Below are positions 1-8,145 of a DNA stretch of 34,460 bases, one piece after another. The notes under the pieces are model-generated. The model was given only the letters and a program-made list of their open reading frames with translations, did no database searches and was not told the origin of the DNA. Source of the stretch: Actinomadura formosensis NBRC 14204. GTDB taxonomy: Bacteria > Actinomycetota > Actinomycetes > Streptosporangiales > Streptosporangiaceae. Each line of letters begins with the position of its first letter. The first letter of the stretch is position 1. The position numbers and the translations under genes were made by a program. The stretch spans positions 1 through 34,460 of the forward strand of contig NZ_BCQQ01000079.1 in assembly GCF_001552155.1 (NCBI RefSeq), written 5' to 3'.

Positions 1-1605
1 GCGGCGAAGGACCGCCACCCGGCCCTGTCCGCCGCCCTCTGGCACGCGGCTCCCGACCCCGACCACTCGGACAGCACCATCGGGGACGTCCTGACCCATG
101 CCGCCGCACGGTGGGGGGATCGGACGGCACTTGTCGAAGGTGTCGTGGGGGAGCATGGGCGGCGTTGGACCTTCGACGAACTGCTGGAGGAGTCCATCCG
201 CGTCGCCCGGGCCCTGCTCCGGCGATTCAGTCCCGGTGAGCGCCTGGCGGTGTGGGCCGGAAACGGCCCGGAGTGGATTCACCTCGAATTCGGTGCCGCG
301 CTCGCGGGATTGACCCTGGTCACGGTGAATCCCGCCTTCCGGCAGGCCGAACTGGCGTATGTGCTGGAGCAGTCCCGCGCGTCGGGCATCGTCGTGCAAC
401 CGCGGTACCGATCGACCGAATTGCTGCCGATGGCCGATGCCGCGCGGGCCGGCACCCAGGTGCGCGAGGTGATCTCTCTCGGGGACTGGGACGAATTCCG
501 GGCCGCTGAGAGCAGCGCGCGCGACGGCCTGCCGTATGTCGCGCCGGAGGACCCCGCTCAGATCCAATACACCTCGGGGACCACCGGGCGGCCGAAGGGA
601 GCACTGCTCAGTCACCGTGGGCTCGCCGCCAACGGACGGCGGTACGCGACCGTCATAGGCGCGCGTCCGGACGATGTGTGGATCAACCCGATGCCCCTGT
701 TCCACACCGCGGGCTGCGGGCTGGTGACGCTCGGCGCCCTCCAGACCGGCGGCTGCCACGTGATCCCCGCCGGGTTCGACGCCGACCTCATGCTGGACCT
801 GTTCGAAGCCGAGCGGGGCACCATCATGCTGAGCGTGCCGACCATGTTGATCCGCATGCTCGAACGGCGGGCGGACCGGCCGCGCGATGTGTCGAGCTGG
901 CGGCTGACCACGCTCGGGGGCGCACCCGTACCGCTCGATCTGGTCCTGCGCGCCCAGCGTGAGCTCGGGGTCGAGGTCGGCATCGGGTACGGCCAGACAG
1001 AGGCGTCGCCGTACATCACGCACACCGCCGGCGGGGATCAGGATGCGGAGACGCTGGCCACCGTGGGGCGGCCGCTGCCCGGAACCGAGGTCAAAATCAT
1101 CAGCCTCGGCTCCGGTGAGGTGGCCGGGGTCGGCGAACTCGGTGAGATATGCACCCGCGGCATCTGCGTGATGACCGAGTACTTCGACAACGCCGCGGCG
1201 ACCGCCGAGGCCATCGACGCCGGCGGCTGGCTGCACACCGGCGATCTGGGGACCATGGACGCGTCGGGGCTCGTCAGCGTCCAGGGCCGGCTCAAGGACA
1301 TGATCATCCGCGGTGGCGAGAACATCTTCCCGCGCGAGATCGAGGACGTCCTCTACACCCACCCCGGAATCAGCCTGGTGACGGTGATCGGACTGCCGGA
1401 CGCCGAATGGGGCGAAACCGTGGCCGCATTCGTGGTGGCGGCCGGCGGGGCACGGCTCACCGAGGACGAACTCGATGCCTTCTGCCGCGCCCGGCTGGCC
1501 TCCTACAAGGTTCCGCGCAGCTGGCACTTCCGGAGCGAGCTGCCGCAGACCGCGTCCGGGAAGATCCAGAAGGTGGTGCTCCGGGAGAAGTACCTGGCGG
1601 GCTAG
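1..1605 (+). CDS. Acyl-CoA synthetase / AMP-binding ligase (5'-truncated by window edge)
   Basis: Activates a carboxylic acid to an acyl-adenylate and then an acyl-CoA (ANL superfamily, FadD-like). The frame is open from base 1, and its first visible residues already read as the conserved N-terminal region (TIGDVLTHAAARWGDRTAL), so the true start probably lies upstream. GTG145 is too far inside the domain. Core motifs in order: A3 loop YTSGTTGRPKG near 570-600, GYGQTEAS near 990, GWLHTGDLG near 1230, hinge KDMIIRGGENIFPREIE near 1295-1345, and the C-terminal catalytic-lysine motif TASGKIQK near 1555. All are intact, so the enzyme should be active. The substrate is not readable from sequence; neighbours (DUF35/thiolase pair, SDR, monooxygenase) suggest a lipid or steroid side-chain acid. 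Its TAG stop overlaps the stop of the convergent TetR gene within one CTAG. Confidence 0.9.
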   Translation, partial: AAKDRHPALSAALWHAAPDPDHSDSTIGDVLTHAAARWGDRTALVEGVVGEHGRRWTFDELLEESIRVARALLRRFSPGERLAVWAGNGPEWIHLEFGAALAGLTLVTVNPAFRQAELAYVLEQSRASGIVVQPRYRSTELLPMADAARAGTQVREVISLGDWDEFRAAESSARDGLPYVAPEDPAQIQYTSGTTGRPKGALLSHRGLAANGRRYATVIGARPDDVWINPMPLFHTAGCGLVTLGALQTGGCHVIPAGFDADLMLDLFEAERGTIMLSVPTMLIRMLERRADRPRDVSSWRLTTLGGAPVPLDLVLRAQRELGVEVGIGYGQTEASPYITHTAGGDQDAETLATVGRPLPGTEVKIISLGSGEVAGVGELGEICTRGICVMTEYFDNAAATAEAIDAGGWLHTGDLGTMDASGLVSVQGRLKDMIIRGGENIFPREIEDVLYTHPGISLVTVIGLPDAEWGETVAAFVVAAGGARLTEDELDAFCRARLASYKVPRSWHFRSELPQTASGKIQKVVLREKYLAG

Positions 1606-2177
1606 CCCGCGAGGCGGCCGCGCAGCAGGTCCATGAGGGTCGCCTGGACGTCGGCGAACGACCGTCCGGGCTGGAGGGCGCGCCAGTCGAGCGCGACCGT
1701 CAGCACCATCCCGAACACGGCGGACGCGGCGGTGCCCGTGTCGAGGTCGGAGCGCAGGTCCCCGGCGGCGACCGCGTCGCGCAGCACGTCCGCGACGACC
1801 CCGATGGCGCGTTCCCGGATCAGCCGGGCGGTGTGCTGCCAGTCGCCGCCGGACCGCCATGTCTCGGCGATCAGCAGCCGGGCGAACGACTCGTGCTCGC
1901 CGATGTAGGCCAGTTCGGCGGCGACGACGGCCTCCAGCGCGTCCAGCGGGGCCCGGCCGGCCGCCGCGTCGCGCAGCGCGGTCGCGAGCCGGTCGACCCC
2001 GTACTCCAGCAGCGCCGCGAACAGCGCGGCCTTGCTGCCGAAGTTGTAGTAGACGGTGCCCTTGGCGACCCCGGCCCGCTCGGCGATCTGGTCGACGGTG
2101 GTCGCGGCGAGCCCGCTCTCGGCGATCAGCTCGATCGCCGCGGTGAACAGCCTCTCCCGGGTCGCGCTGCGGGCCAC
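1602..2177 (-). CDS. TetR/AcrR family transcriptional regulator
   Basis: A 191-residue repressor. The N-terminal helix-turn-helix is clear: TRERLFTAAIELIAESG, then TTVDQIAERAGVAKGTVYYNF (recognition helix ending in the usual YYNFGSK-like box), residues about 5-55. The C-terminal ligand domain is alpha-helical and poorly conserved, as usual. I chose GTG2177 because AGGAGG sits 7 bases upstream; the open frame extends further but into sequence that encodes the neighbouring membrane protein in another frame. It is the last gene of a minus-strand set after an ABC ATPase and a YhgE/Pip-type membrane protein, an arrangement typical of an efflux operon controlled by its own TetR. A strong palindrome at 4518-4543 upstream of the operon is the likely operator. 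Its stop overlaps that of the acyl-CoA synthetase. Confidence 0.9.
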   Translation of the reverse strand: MARSATRERLFTAAIELIAESGLAATTVDQIAERAGVAKGTVYYNFGSKAALFAALLEYGVDRLATALRDAAAGRAPLDALEAVVAAELAYIGEHESFARLLIAETWRSGGDWQHTARLIRERAIGVVADVLRDAVAAGDLRSDLDTGTAASAVFGMVLTVALDWRALQPGRSFADVQATLMDLLRGRLAG

Positions 2178-2188
2178 GTCCGCTCCTC

Positions 2189-2515
2189 CTAGAGTTTCAG
2201 CGCCGGATGCAGCCGCTTCATCGTCCACACCCGGTTGTGCCGGACGGCCAGGGCGGTGAGCGCGAGCTCGCCGGCCAGGAAGGCGACCAGCACCGCACAA
2301 CCCTGCCACACCGCCGTCATCTCCCCGCCGCTGATCAGGTGCCGGACGCCGTCCACCACCCACGACATCGGCAGATACGGCCGGATCGCCTGGAAGAAGC
2401 CGGGGCTCGTCTCGATCGGGTAGGTGCCCGCCGCCGAGGTGAGCTGCAGCATCAGCAGGGCCAGCGCGAGGATCCGGCCGATCGCCCCGAACCGGGCGTT
2501 CACCCACTGGATCAC
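2189..2515 (-). pseudogene. C-terminal fragment of a YhgE/Pip-type ABC-2 membrane protein
   Basis: A 108-residue frame beginning at a GTG that overlaps the stop of the preceding frame (GTGA, 2512-2515). It reads VIQWVNARFGAIGRILALALLMLQ and then TYPIETSPGFFQAIRPYLPMSW, which is the recognisable end of YhgE/Pip/ABC-2 type permeases, with two membrane segments (about residues 12-30 and 70-90). On its own it would lack the other channel helices. The frame stays open upstream of the GTG for a few codons (AFLAV), which is again family sequence, so it looks like the rest of the gene at 2512-3663 after an internal deletion that changed frame. It could still be translated by coupling to the upstream piece. 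Confidence 0.7.
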
Positions 2516-3663
2516 GGCGAGGAACGCGGCCTGCGGGCGGCCTTCTCGACCGTGCGGGCGTCGGCCGCGAGCTCGCGCAGGTCGCCGGTGTGCTCGCGGA
2601 CGTAGCCGTCCACCTGCTTCGCGACCGTGACGACCTGCGCGGCGGCGCGGGTGAGGTCCTGCCGGACGCTCGCCGGGACCTCCGGGTGCGCGGCGAGGTA
2701 GGTCTCCAGCTCGGCCTGCGCGTCCTCGGCCCGCTCGACGGCGGCGCCGGTCTGGGCGGGGAGCCGCCCGGCGCCGCCGGCGAGGGCGTCCGCGCCCCGC
2801 GCGACCACGAGCGCGGCCCGCCGGATCTCCGGGGCGTTCTCGCGCAGGAGCGGGACGAGCGTGTCGCTCGCCCGATCGACGGCCGTGGTGAGCTGCCGCA
2901 TTCCGGCCGCGACCTGGGCGGTTCCGTCGCGCAGCTCGCCCAGCCCGGCCGTCAGCTCACCGCTGCCGGAGCGGGCCTGGTCGATGCCGCCCTTGAGCCT
3001 GCCCGCGCCGTCCGCCGCCTCGCCCGCGCCTTCGGCGAGCCTGCCCGCCCCGTCCGCCGCCCGGCCGGAGCCCTCGGCGAGCTTGCCGGCGCCGTCCGCC
3101 GCGTCGCCCAGCTCGCCGTGCAGCTTGCCGAACGACAGGAATATCTGGTCGAAGTAGCCGTGCACGGCCTCGCTGCCGGCGGCGGCGCTGATCTCCTTGA
3201 ACGCGGCCTGGGCGAGCGTCCCCACGACATAGTTGTTCGCGTCGTTCAGCTGGAGCCGCAGCCCGGCGGGCGCGGGGACGCCGTCCTTGGACGGCGAGGC
3301 GATCCGGGCGCTGAAGTCGGACGGGATCGTCAGCGACATGTAGTACTCGCCCGACCGGACCCCGCCGGTGGCCTTGCCGGCCGGCACGGTCCGCCAGTCG
3401 AACACCCTGCGCTTCTTCAGTTCGTCCGCGAGGTCGGCCCCGGCGTGGACGGTCCTGCCGTTCGCCTTGACGGGCTCGTCCTGGACGACCAGCGCGACCG
3501 GAACATGCTGGAGCCGGGCGTAGGGGTCCCAGAACGACCAGAGGTAGAGCCCCGCGTACAGCAGCGGGAGCAGTACGAGCCCGACGACCGCGATGCGGGT
3601 CAGCCGGTTGCGCTGGAAGCGGCGCAGTTCCAGGCCGCCCGGCGTCAACGCGGGAAGTCTCAT
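2512..3663 (-). CDS. YhgE/Pip-type membrane protein, N-terminal part (C-terminus lost)
   Basis: 383 residues. It has a basic N-terminus, one membrane helix (IAVVGLVLLPLLYAGLYLWS, residues about 24-43), an extracellular domain, then a long run of heptad-like ADGAGRLAEGAG repeats (about 185-260) typical of YhgE/Pip proteins, then coiled-coil-like helix. Full-length members run to roughly 600-700 residues and end with a six-helix ABC-2 permease domain. Here the frame stops shortly after TVEKAARRP, and most of that domain is absent; only its tail appears in another frame (2189-2515). AGGAGAT precedes ATG3663. It probably partnered the ABC ATPase just upstream (23 bp gap) in export or envelope function. 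With most transmembrane helices missing it is likely inactive, unless the break is a sequencing or assembly error. Confidence 0.8.
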   Translation of the reverse strand: MRLPALTPGGLELRRFQRNRLTRIAVVGLVLLPLLYAGLYLWSFWDPYARLQHVPVALVVQDEPVKANGRTVHAGADLADELKKRRVFDWRTVPAGKATGGVRSGEYYMSLTIPSDFSARIASPSKDGVPAPAGLRLQLNDANNYVVGTLAQAAFKEISAAAGSEAVHGYFDQIFLSFGKLHGELGDAADGAGKLAEGSGRAADGAGRLAEGAGEAADGAGRLKGGIDQARSGSGELTAGLGELRDGTAQVAAGMRQLTTAVDRASDTLVPLLRENAPEIRRAALVVARGADALAGGAGRLPAQTGAAVERAEDAQAELETYLAAHPEVPASVRQDLTRAAAQVVTVAKQVDGYVREHTGDLRELAADARTVEKAARRPRSSP

Positions 3664-3686
3664 GGGGGGATCTCCTGGCTGACTGG

Positions 3687-4499
3687 CTAAAGGGAAAGGC
3701 CGTGCGTGGCCAGGCCCTCGGCGGGCGCCGGGTCATGGCAGGTGGCGACGATGGTGACCCCGGTGGCCGCGATCTCGGCGAGCCGCCGCCACAGCGCCCG
3801 CTGCCGGCCGGCGTCCAGGCCCTCGTCGACGTCGTCGAGCAGCAGCAGGCCCGGCTCGCCGACCAGGCCGAGCGCGGCCCCGAGCAACTGCTCCTCCGCG
3901 GGCGCGAGTTCCGCGGCGAGCGTCCTCGGATCGAGATCGAGGCCGGCCCGCTCCAGGGCGCGGCGCCTGCGTGCCTCCCGCCCCCGGAACCTGCCGAAGA
4001 CGCCCTCGCGCAGCGCGAGCGCCTCGTTCAGGTGCTCGCGGACGGTCAGTGCCGGATCGAGCTCGGCCACCCCCGGGACGATGCCGAGCGCCGCCACTTG
4101 CTGGATCTCCGCGAGCCCGGTGAATCCGCCGACCGCGACCGTGCCCTCGGCGGGCCGCATGCGTCCGCCGAGGGTGAGGAGCAGCGCGGTCCGCCCGGTC
4201 CCCGCGATGCCGCTGACGGCGACCAGCGCGCCGCCCGCAACGTCGAGCTCGACCTCGCGGAACACCCATCCGCGGGCCCCGCGCACGCCGAGGCCCCGCG
4301 CCCGTACGCTCGCGCCCCGCGACGCCCCGGAAGGAGCCTTTCCCGGTGCCGGCGGCTTCGCCGCGGACGGGGAAGGCGGGCCCGCGGCTCCGGGACGGCC
4401 CCCGCCAGTCCCGGAGCCGGCCCGGCCGGGTCCGGAGACGGCCGCGGCGGTCCCCCCGGCCGCGGCGGCCGTCCCCGGAGTCTGCTGCTCGGGGGTCAT
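3687..4499 (-). CDS. ABC transporter ATP-binding protein with non-canonical motifs
   Basis: 270 residues. The first 65 or so are a low-complexity Ala/Gly/Pro-rich leader; the ABC domain follows. Walker A reads GIAGTGRT, with Arg where the phosphate-binding Lys normally sits; the signature region reads LAPAEEQLLGAALGLV in place of LSGGQ; Walker B is LLLLDDVDEGLD, and the switch His is present in ATCHDPA. The ATPase may therefore be weak or regulatory; this variant appears to be shared by the actinobacterial ATPases that accompany YhgE/Pip permeases (recollection, not checked). It is the first gene of the minus-strand operon ABC - YhgE/Pip - TetR. AAGGATCGCG precedes ATG4499. The palindrome at 4518-4543 lies in its leader, so repression by the operon's TetR is the simplest reading. 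Confidence 0.8.
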   Translation of the reverse strand: MTPEQQTPGTAAAAGGTAAAVSGPGRAGSGTGGGRPGAAGPPSPSAAKPPAPGKAPSGASRGASVRARGLGVRGARGWVFREVELDVAGGALVAVSGIAGTGRTALLLTLGGRMRPAEGTVAVGGFTGLAEIQQVAALGIVPGVAELDPALTVREHLNEALALREGVFGRFRGREARRRRALERAGLDLDPRTLAAELAPAEEQLLGAALGLVGEPGLLLLDDVDEGLDAGRQRALWRRLAEIAATGVTIVATCHDPAPAEGLATHGLSL

Positions 4500-4517
4500 C
4501 GCGATCCTTCGGGAGAA

Positions 4518-4543
4518 ATTTGAACTGACTGGTCAGTGCAAAT
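4518..4543. promoter_or_regulatory. Probable TetR operator (12-bp-arm palindrome)
   Basis: ATTTGAACTGAC - TG - GTCAGTGCAAAT, an inverted repeat with 11 of 12 arm positions matched, 19 bases upstream of the ABC ATPase start. Size and symmetry fit a TetR-dimer site. The core ACTGACTGGTCAGT recurs, with one base different, at 8146-8159 upstream of the SDR gene. Confidence 0.65.
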
Positions 4544-4569
4544 CTAGCTCCGCCGAAGCCGCGAACCCG

Positions 4570-4645
4570 CCGAGACGGTGACATCGGACACGTGACCGCC
4601 ACATCCCAGGTCACACGGGTTCGGCACAGTGACTTCGGTCACATC
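4570..4645. other. GTGAC/GTCAC-rich intergenic stretch before the kinase gene
   Basis: Within about 75 bases the words GTGACATC, GTGACC, CCACATC, GGTCACAC, AGTGAC and GGTCACATC alternate in both orientations, including a perfect GTGAC-TTCG-GTCAC hairpin at 4629-4642. This lies between the divergent ABC operon and the kinase gene at 4776. It could be a regulator-binding cluster or a transcribed hairpin; I cannot assign it. Confidence 0.35.
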
Positions 4646-4775
4646 GCCGCGCCGGTGTGCGGCGGGTGCGCTCGCCGCGGCCGGCAGCGCCACCGGGCCG
4701 GGCCGCCGGGCCGCCGCACCCTCACCGGGTGAGATCATTTTCCGGCGGTACGCGACGACGAGAGGCCGGTGAACC

Positions 4776-6407
4776 GTGGAACCACTGCGTCCGGAGGATC
4801 CTGTCGAGATCGGCGGCTACCCCCTGCTGGGACGCCTCGGCGCGGGCGGCATGGGGCAGGTCTACCTCGGGGTCACCGGCGCCGGGCGGCACATCGCCCT
4901 CAAGGTGATCCGCGAGGACTTCGAGGGGCCGCAGGCGCTCGCCCGGTTCCGGCGGGAAGTCGCGACCGTCGAGCGGGTGCGCAGCCGGTTCGCCGCCGCG
5001 ATGGTCGGCGCCGGGCTGGACGCGCCGCCGTACTGGCTGGCCACCGAGTACGTCCCCGGCCCGACGCTCCGGCAGGCCGTCGCCCGGTCCGGGCCGCTTC
5101 CCGCCGGCACCTGCCTCCGGCTGCTCACCGCGCTGGCACAGGGGCTGCTGGAGATCCACCGGCAGGGCGTCCAGCACCGCGACCTCAAACCGGGCAACGT
5201 GATCCTCGCCCCGGACGGGCCCCGGCTGATCGACTTCGGCATCGCGCGCGGCGAGGACCAGACGCAGATCACCCAGACGGGGGCGTGGAACGGCACCCCC
5301 GGCTACGTCGCGCCCGAGGCCGTCCGCGAGCAGCAGCCCGTTCCCGCGTCGGACGTGTTCTCCCTCGCCGGCACGGTCGCCTACGCCGCCACGGGGCGCC
5401 CGCCGTTCGGCGGCGGCCGCCTGGAGGCCATCATCCACCGCACCCTCACCGGCGAGATCGACCTGGACGGGGTCGACCCGCGGCTCGCCGGGCTCGTCCG
5501 GCAGTGCGCCGAGAAGGAGGCGGAGGCCCGGATCACGCTGGAGCGGCTGCTCGAACACGCCGCGGACTCGGTCCCCCTCGCCGCGGACCCGGCCTACCGG
5601 CGGCTGGTCGGCGTCCCGCAGCCGGTGCCCGCCGGCGTCGCGGACGCGGTCGCGTCCGGTCTCGTCCCGCTGGAGCGCACCAGGACCGTGCCCGGCGGGG
5701 CGCGCGGACGGTCGCGCGCCGCCGTCATCGCGGCGGGCGCCGGGGTGGCCGCCGTCGTCCTGGCCACCGCCGTCGTGGTGCGGGTCGCCCTCAACGACGA
5801 CGACCCGGGCGGCGCGCTCGGCGCCACCGGCTCGCCCGGCTCTACCGGCGGGAACGGCACCCGAGGCGGCCAGGGCGCGAACGGCGGCTCGTCCGCGACG
5901 CCGGGCGGCGCGCAGGCCGGGCGGACTCCCGGCCCTGACGGCCGCCCGCCGGACGTGATCCTGGTGAAGGAGCCCACCGCGAGCTTCCGCGAAGTGGCGT
6001 ACTCCGAGAAGGATTTCACCTGCCTGCCCGCGGTCCGCCCCGAAGACCAGAAGCTCGCCGGCCAGTTGCAGGTCTCGGCGCCGCGCCGGCCGTACACGGG
6101 GAAATCCGTCCGGCTCGGCATGCGGTTCAAGTGGGAGAGCCCGTCCGGCTACTACCTGGCCGCCCAGGTCCGGCCGCCGGGGCCGTACGGCAGCGCCGGG
6201 CCCGGCTGGGTGCAGAGCAAACCGCATCTGTACCCGCCGGGCTCCGGTGGGCTGGACCTCACCTTCCCGGCCGACTTCAGGTGGGACGGCTCGGGCGCCG
6301 GGGCCGCCACGGAGCTGCGGTCGGGCGTCTGGACGGTCGTCTGGATGCACGTCCACCCGAACGGCGACGCGTACTACATGGGCTGCGACGGTTTCACGGT
6401 CGCGTGA
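4776..6407 (+). CDS. Receptor-type serine/threonine protein kinase (PknB-like) with extracytoplasmic sensor
   Basis: 543 residues. Kinase domain about 14-265: glycine loop LGAGGMGQVY (21-30), ATP-anchoring Lys43, catalytic HRDLKPGN (134-141), DFG at 153-155, activation-loop Thr residues, APE-like APEAV at 179-183. A juxtamembrane linker leads to one membrane helix at about 316-338. Outside, a Gly/Ser/Asn-rich linker (about 340-395) carries a domain of about 150 residues with two Cys (in FTCLPAV and YMGCDGF) that may form a disulfide. There are no PASTA repeats. The start is GTG4776 with a GAGAGG upstream. It phosphorylates Ser/Thr of unknown targets. Its TGA abuts the stop of the convergent thiolase-like gene in TGATCA (6405-6410). 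Confidence 0.93.
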   Translation: MEPLRPEDPVEIGGYPLLGRLGAGGMGQVYLGVTGAGRHIALKVIREDFEGPQALARFRREVATVERVRSRFAAAMVGAGLDAPPYWLATEYVPGPTLRQAVARSGPLPAGTCLRLLTALAQGLLEIHRQGVQHRDLKPGNVILAPDGPRLIDFGIARGEDQTQITQTGAWNGTPGYVAPEAVREQQPVPASDVFSLAGTVAYAATGRPPFGGGRLEAIIHRTLTGEIDLDGVDPRLAGLVRQCAEKEAEARITLERLLEHAADSVPLAADPAYRRLVGVPQPVPAGVADAVASGLVPLERTRTVPGGARGRSRAAVIAAGAGVAAVVLATAVVVRVALNDDDPGGALGATGSPGSTGGNGTRGGQGANGGSSATPGGAQAGRTPGPDGRPPDVILVKEPTASFREVAYSEKDFTCLPAVRPEDQKLAGQLQVSAPRRPYTGKSVRLGMRFKWESPSGYYLAAQVRPPGPYGSAGPGWVQSKPHLYPPGSGGLDLTFPADFRWDGSGAGAATELRSGVWTVVWMHVHPNGDAYYMGCDGFTVA

Positions 6408-7598
6408 TCAGCGGACGGCGATGACCGCCGAGCCATGGCCGAAGAGGCCCTGGTTGACGGCGATGCCGGCCCGCGCGCCCTCGACCTGGCGGCCTTCGGC
6501 CCGGCCGCGCAGCTGCCAGGTCAGCTCGCACACCTGCGCGATCGCCTGCGCCGGGATCGCCTCGCCGAAGGACGCGAGCCCGCCGCTCGGGTTGACCGGG
6601 ACGCGCCCGCCGAGCGCGGTGGCGCCGGATCGCAGCAGCTCCTCGGCGCCGCCCCGCTCGCACAGGCCGATGTCCTCGTACCAGTCGAGTTCGAGGGCCG
6701 TGGACAGGTCGTACACCTCGGCGAGCGACAGGTCCTCGGGGCCGAGGCCCGCCTCCTCGTAGGCGGCGTGCGCGATCGCGGAGCGGAACGGACGTTCGGG
6801 TTCCGGCACCGCCATCGCCGAATCGGTCGCGAAGTCGGGCAGGTCCACGACGGTCTTCGGGAACGTCGGCGTCACCGTCGAGATCGCCGGGATGCGCACC
6901 GGGTCGGCGGCGCCGTGCCGCCGCGCGAACTCCATCGACGTCAGGACGAGCGCGGCGCCGCCGTCGCTGGTCGCGCAGATGTCCAGCAGCCGCAGCGGGT
7001 CGGCGACCACGGCGGACTCCCGCACATCCGCCAGGGTCACCTCCTTGCGGTACCGGGCGTACGGGTTCGACAGCCCGTGCCGCGCGTTCTTCACCTTCAC
7101 GGCGGCGAAGTCGTCCAGCGTCGCCCCGTACATGGCCATGCGGCGGCGCGCGTACAGGGCGAAGTAGATCGGGTTGGTCGCGCCCAGGAGGCGGAACCGC
7201 AGCCAGTCGGGATCGTCCGGCCGGTCACCGCCGACGGGTTTGAAGAACCCCTTCGGCGCGGCGTCGGCGCCCACGACCAGCGCGACATCGCACAGCCCCG
7301 CGAGGATCTGCGCGCGTGCCGTGTTGATGGCCTGCGCCCCGGAGGCACACGCCGCGTAGCAGCTCGACACCCGTGCGCCCGACCAGCCGAGCGCCTGCGC
7401 GAACGTCGCGCCCGCGATGAACCCCGGATACCCGTTCCGGATGGTGTCGGCGCCCGACACGTACTGGACGTCCGTCCAGGAGAGCCCGGCGTCGGCGAGC
7501 GCCGCCCGCGCCGCCGCGAGCCCGTACTCGACGAAGTTGCGTCCCCACTTGCCCCACGGGTGCATCCCCGCCCCGAGAACAGCGATCTCGCGCGTCAT
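6408..7598 (-). CDS. Thiolase-like lipid-transfer protein (SCP-x thiolase / Ltp family)
   Basis: 396 residues of thiolase fold. The nucleophile region reads CYAACASGAQAIN with Cys84 at the thiolase position, but the C-terminal motif is NPSGGLASFGEAIPA (Glu in place of the His of the GHP box), and the last catalytic Cys is replaced in GLFGHGSA. That pattern is seen in lipid-transfer-protein thiolases, some of which act as retro-aldolases on steroid side chains (Ltp2). ATG7598 overlaps the stop of the upstream DUF35 gene (ATGA), so the two are translationally coupled, as expected for thiolase-DUF35 complexes. Most likely role: carbon-carbon bond cleavage or condensation on a CoA thioester. The substrate is unknown; the steroid suggestion rests on family and neighbours only. 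Confidence 0.85.
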   Translation of the reverse strand: MTREIAVLGAGMHPWGKWGRNFVEYGLAAARAALADAGLSWTDVQYVSGADTIRNGYPGFIAGATFAQALGWSGARVSSCYAACASGAQAINTARAQILAGLCDVALVVGADAAPKGFFKPVGGDRPDDPDWLRFRLLGATNPIYFALYARRRMAMYGATLDDFAAVKVKNARHGLSNPYARYRKEVTLADVRESAVVADPLRLLDICATSDGGAALVLTSMEFARRHGAADPVRIPAISTVTPTFPKTVVDLPDFATDSAMAVPEPERPFRSAIAHAAYEEAGLGPEDLSLAEVYDLSTALELDWYEDIGLCERGGAEELLRSGATALGGRVPVNPSGGLASFGEAIPAQAIAQVCELTWQLRGRAEGRQVEGARAGIAVNQGLFGHGSAVIAVR

Positions 7599-8044
7599 CG
7601 CACGGGCCTCCACATCCAGACCGTGTATTCGGCTTCGTCGTCTTCGTAGAGGGTGCCTTCGGTCAGTTCGACCTCCATGCCGACCTCCAGGTCGTCGACG
7701 GTGTGGCCGGGGGCGACCTGGCCGAGGACGACCATGCGTTCGGCCTCCAGTTCGACGGCGGCGACCGCGTAGGGGACGAACGGGTCGGGGGAGACGTACG
7801 GGGGCGGCGGCTTGTAGCGGGAGTCGGCGTACGACCAGATGCGCCCGCGCCCGGACAGGGCGTACGGCTCCAGCTCCGAGCCGTCCTTCGGTCCCGTGCA
7901 TACGGGGTTGCGGCACGCCAGCTCGTTGCGCGGGAAGTACGGTGTTCCGCACGACGAGCAGCGGGTGCCCAGCAGCCGGACGTCGCCGTCCGCGGTGGTG
8001 AACCAGCCCTCGACGGCGGGACGACGCTCCTTGGTCGTGGTCAC
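7595..8044 (-). CDS. DUF35 / OB-fold zinc-ribbon protein, partner of the thiolase-like protein
   Basis: 149 residues. The N-terminal rubredoxin-like zinc ribbon has CSSCGTPYFPRNELACRNPVC (residues about 29-49, Cys pairs at both ends); an OB-fold follows (SGRGRIWSYAD ... DPFVPYAVAAVELE ... VGMEVELTEG). Proteins of this family bind acyl-CoA and support thiolase or hydratase partners (ChsH2 in steroid degradation). I chose GTG8044 because GAGGAGG lies 8-10 bases upstream. The stop overlaps the thiolase start by 4 bp. Regulated from the divergent region 8045-8234, which holds the palindrome AACGATCGTT at 8086-8095. Confidence 0.88.
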   Translation of the reverse strand: MTTTKERRPAVEGWFTTADGDVRLLGTRCSSCGTPYFPRNELACRNPVCTGPKDGSELEPYALSGRGRIWSYADSRYKPPPPYVSPDPFVPYAVAAVELEAERMVVLGQVAPGHTVDDLEVGMEVELTEGTLYEDDEAEYTVWMWRPVR

Positions 8045-8085
8045 GCGGCCCCTCCTCGTGTCGTCTCGGCGCAGCGTAACAACCA

Positions 8086-8095
8086 AACGATCGTT
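8086..8095. promoter_or_regulatory. Palindrome AACGATCGTT upstream of the DUF35-thiolase pair
   Basis: A perfect 10-bp palindrome, extended loosely to CAAACGATCGTTAG, 42 bases upstream of the DUF35 start. Position and size fit a TetR-type operator. It differs from the ACTGAC palindromes, so a second regulator is implied. Confidence 0.45.
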
Positions 8096-8145
8096 AGAAA
8101 GAATGCGGGTCCGATGAGCGGGACGGCCGTTGCCCGGGGCAGCTA

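Noticed and set aside
4722..6356. 544-codon minus-strand frame
   Set aside because: Antisense of the Ser/Thr kinase gene.
1602..6410. Unusual significance of overlapping convergent stops (CTAG at 1602-1605, TGATCA at 6405-6410)
   Set aside because: Compact convergent ends using palindromic stops are a chance economy; nothing suggests a regulatory role.
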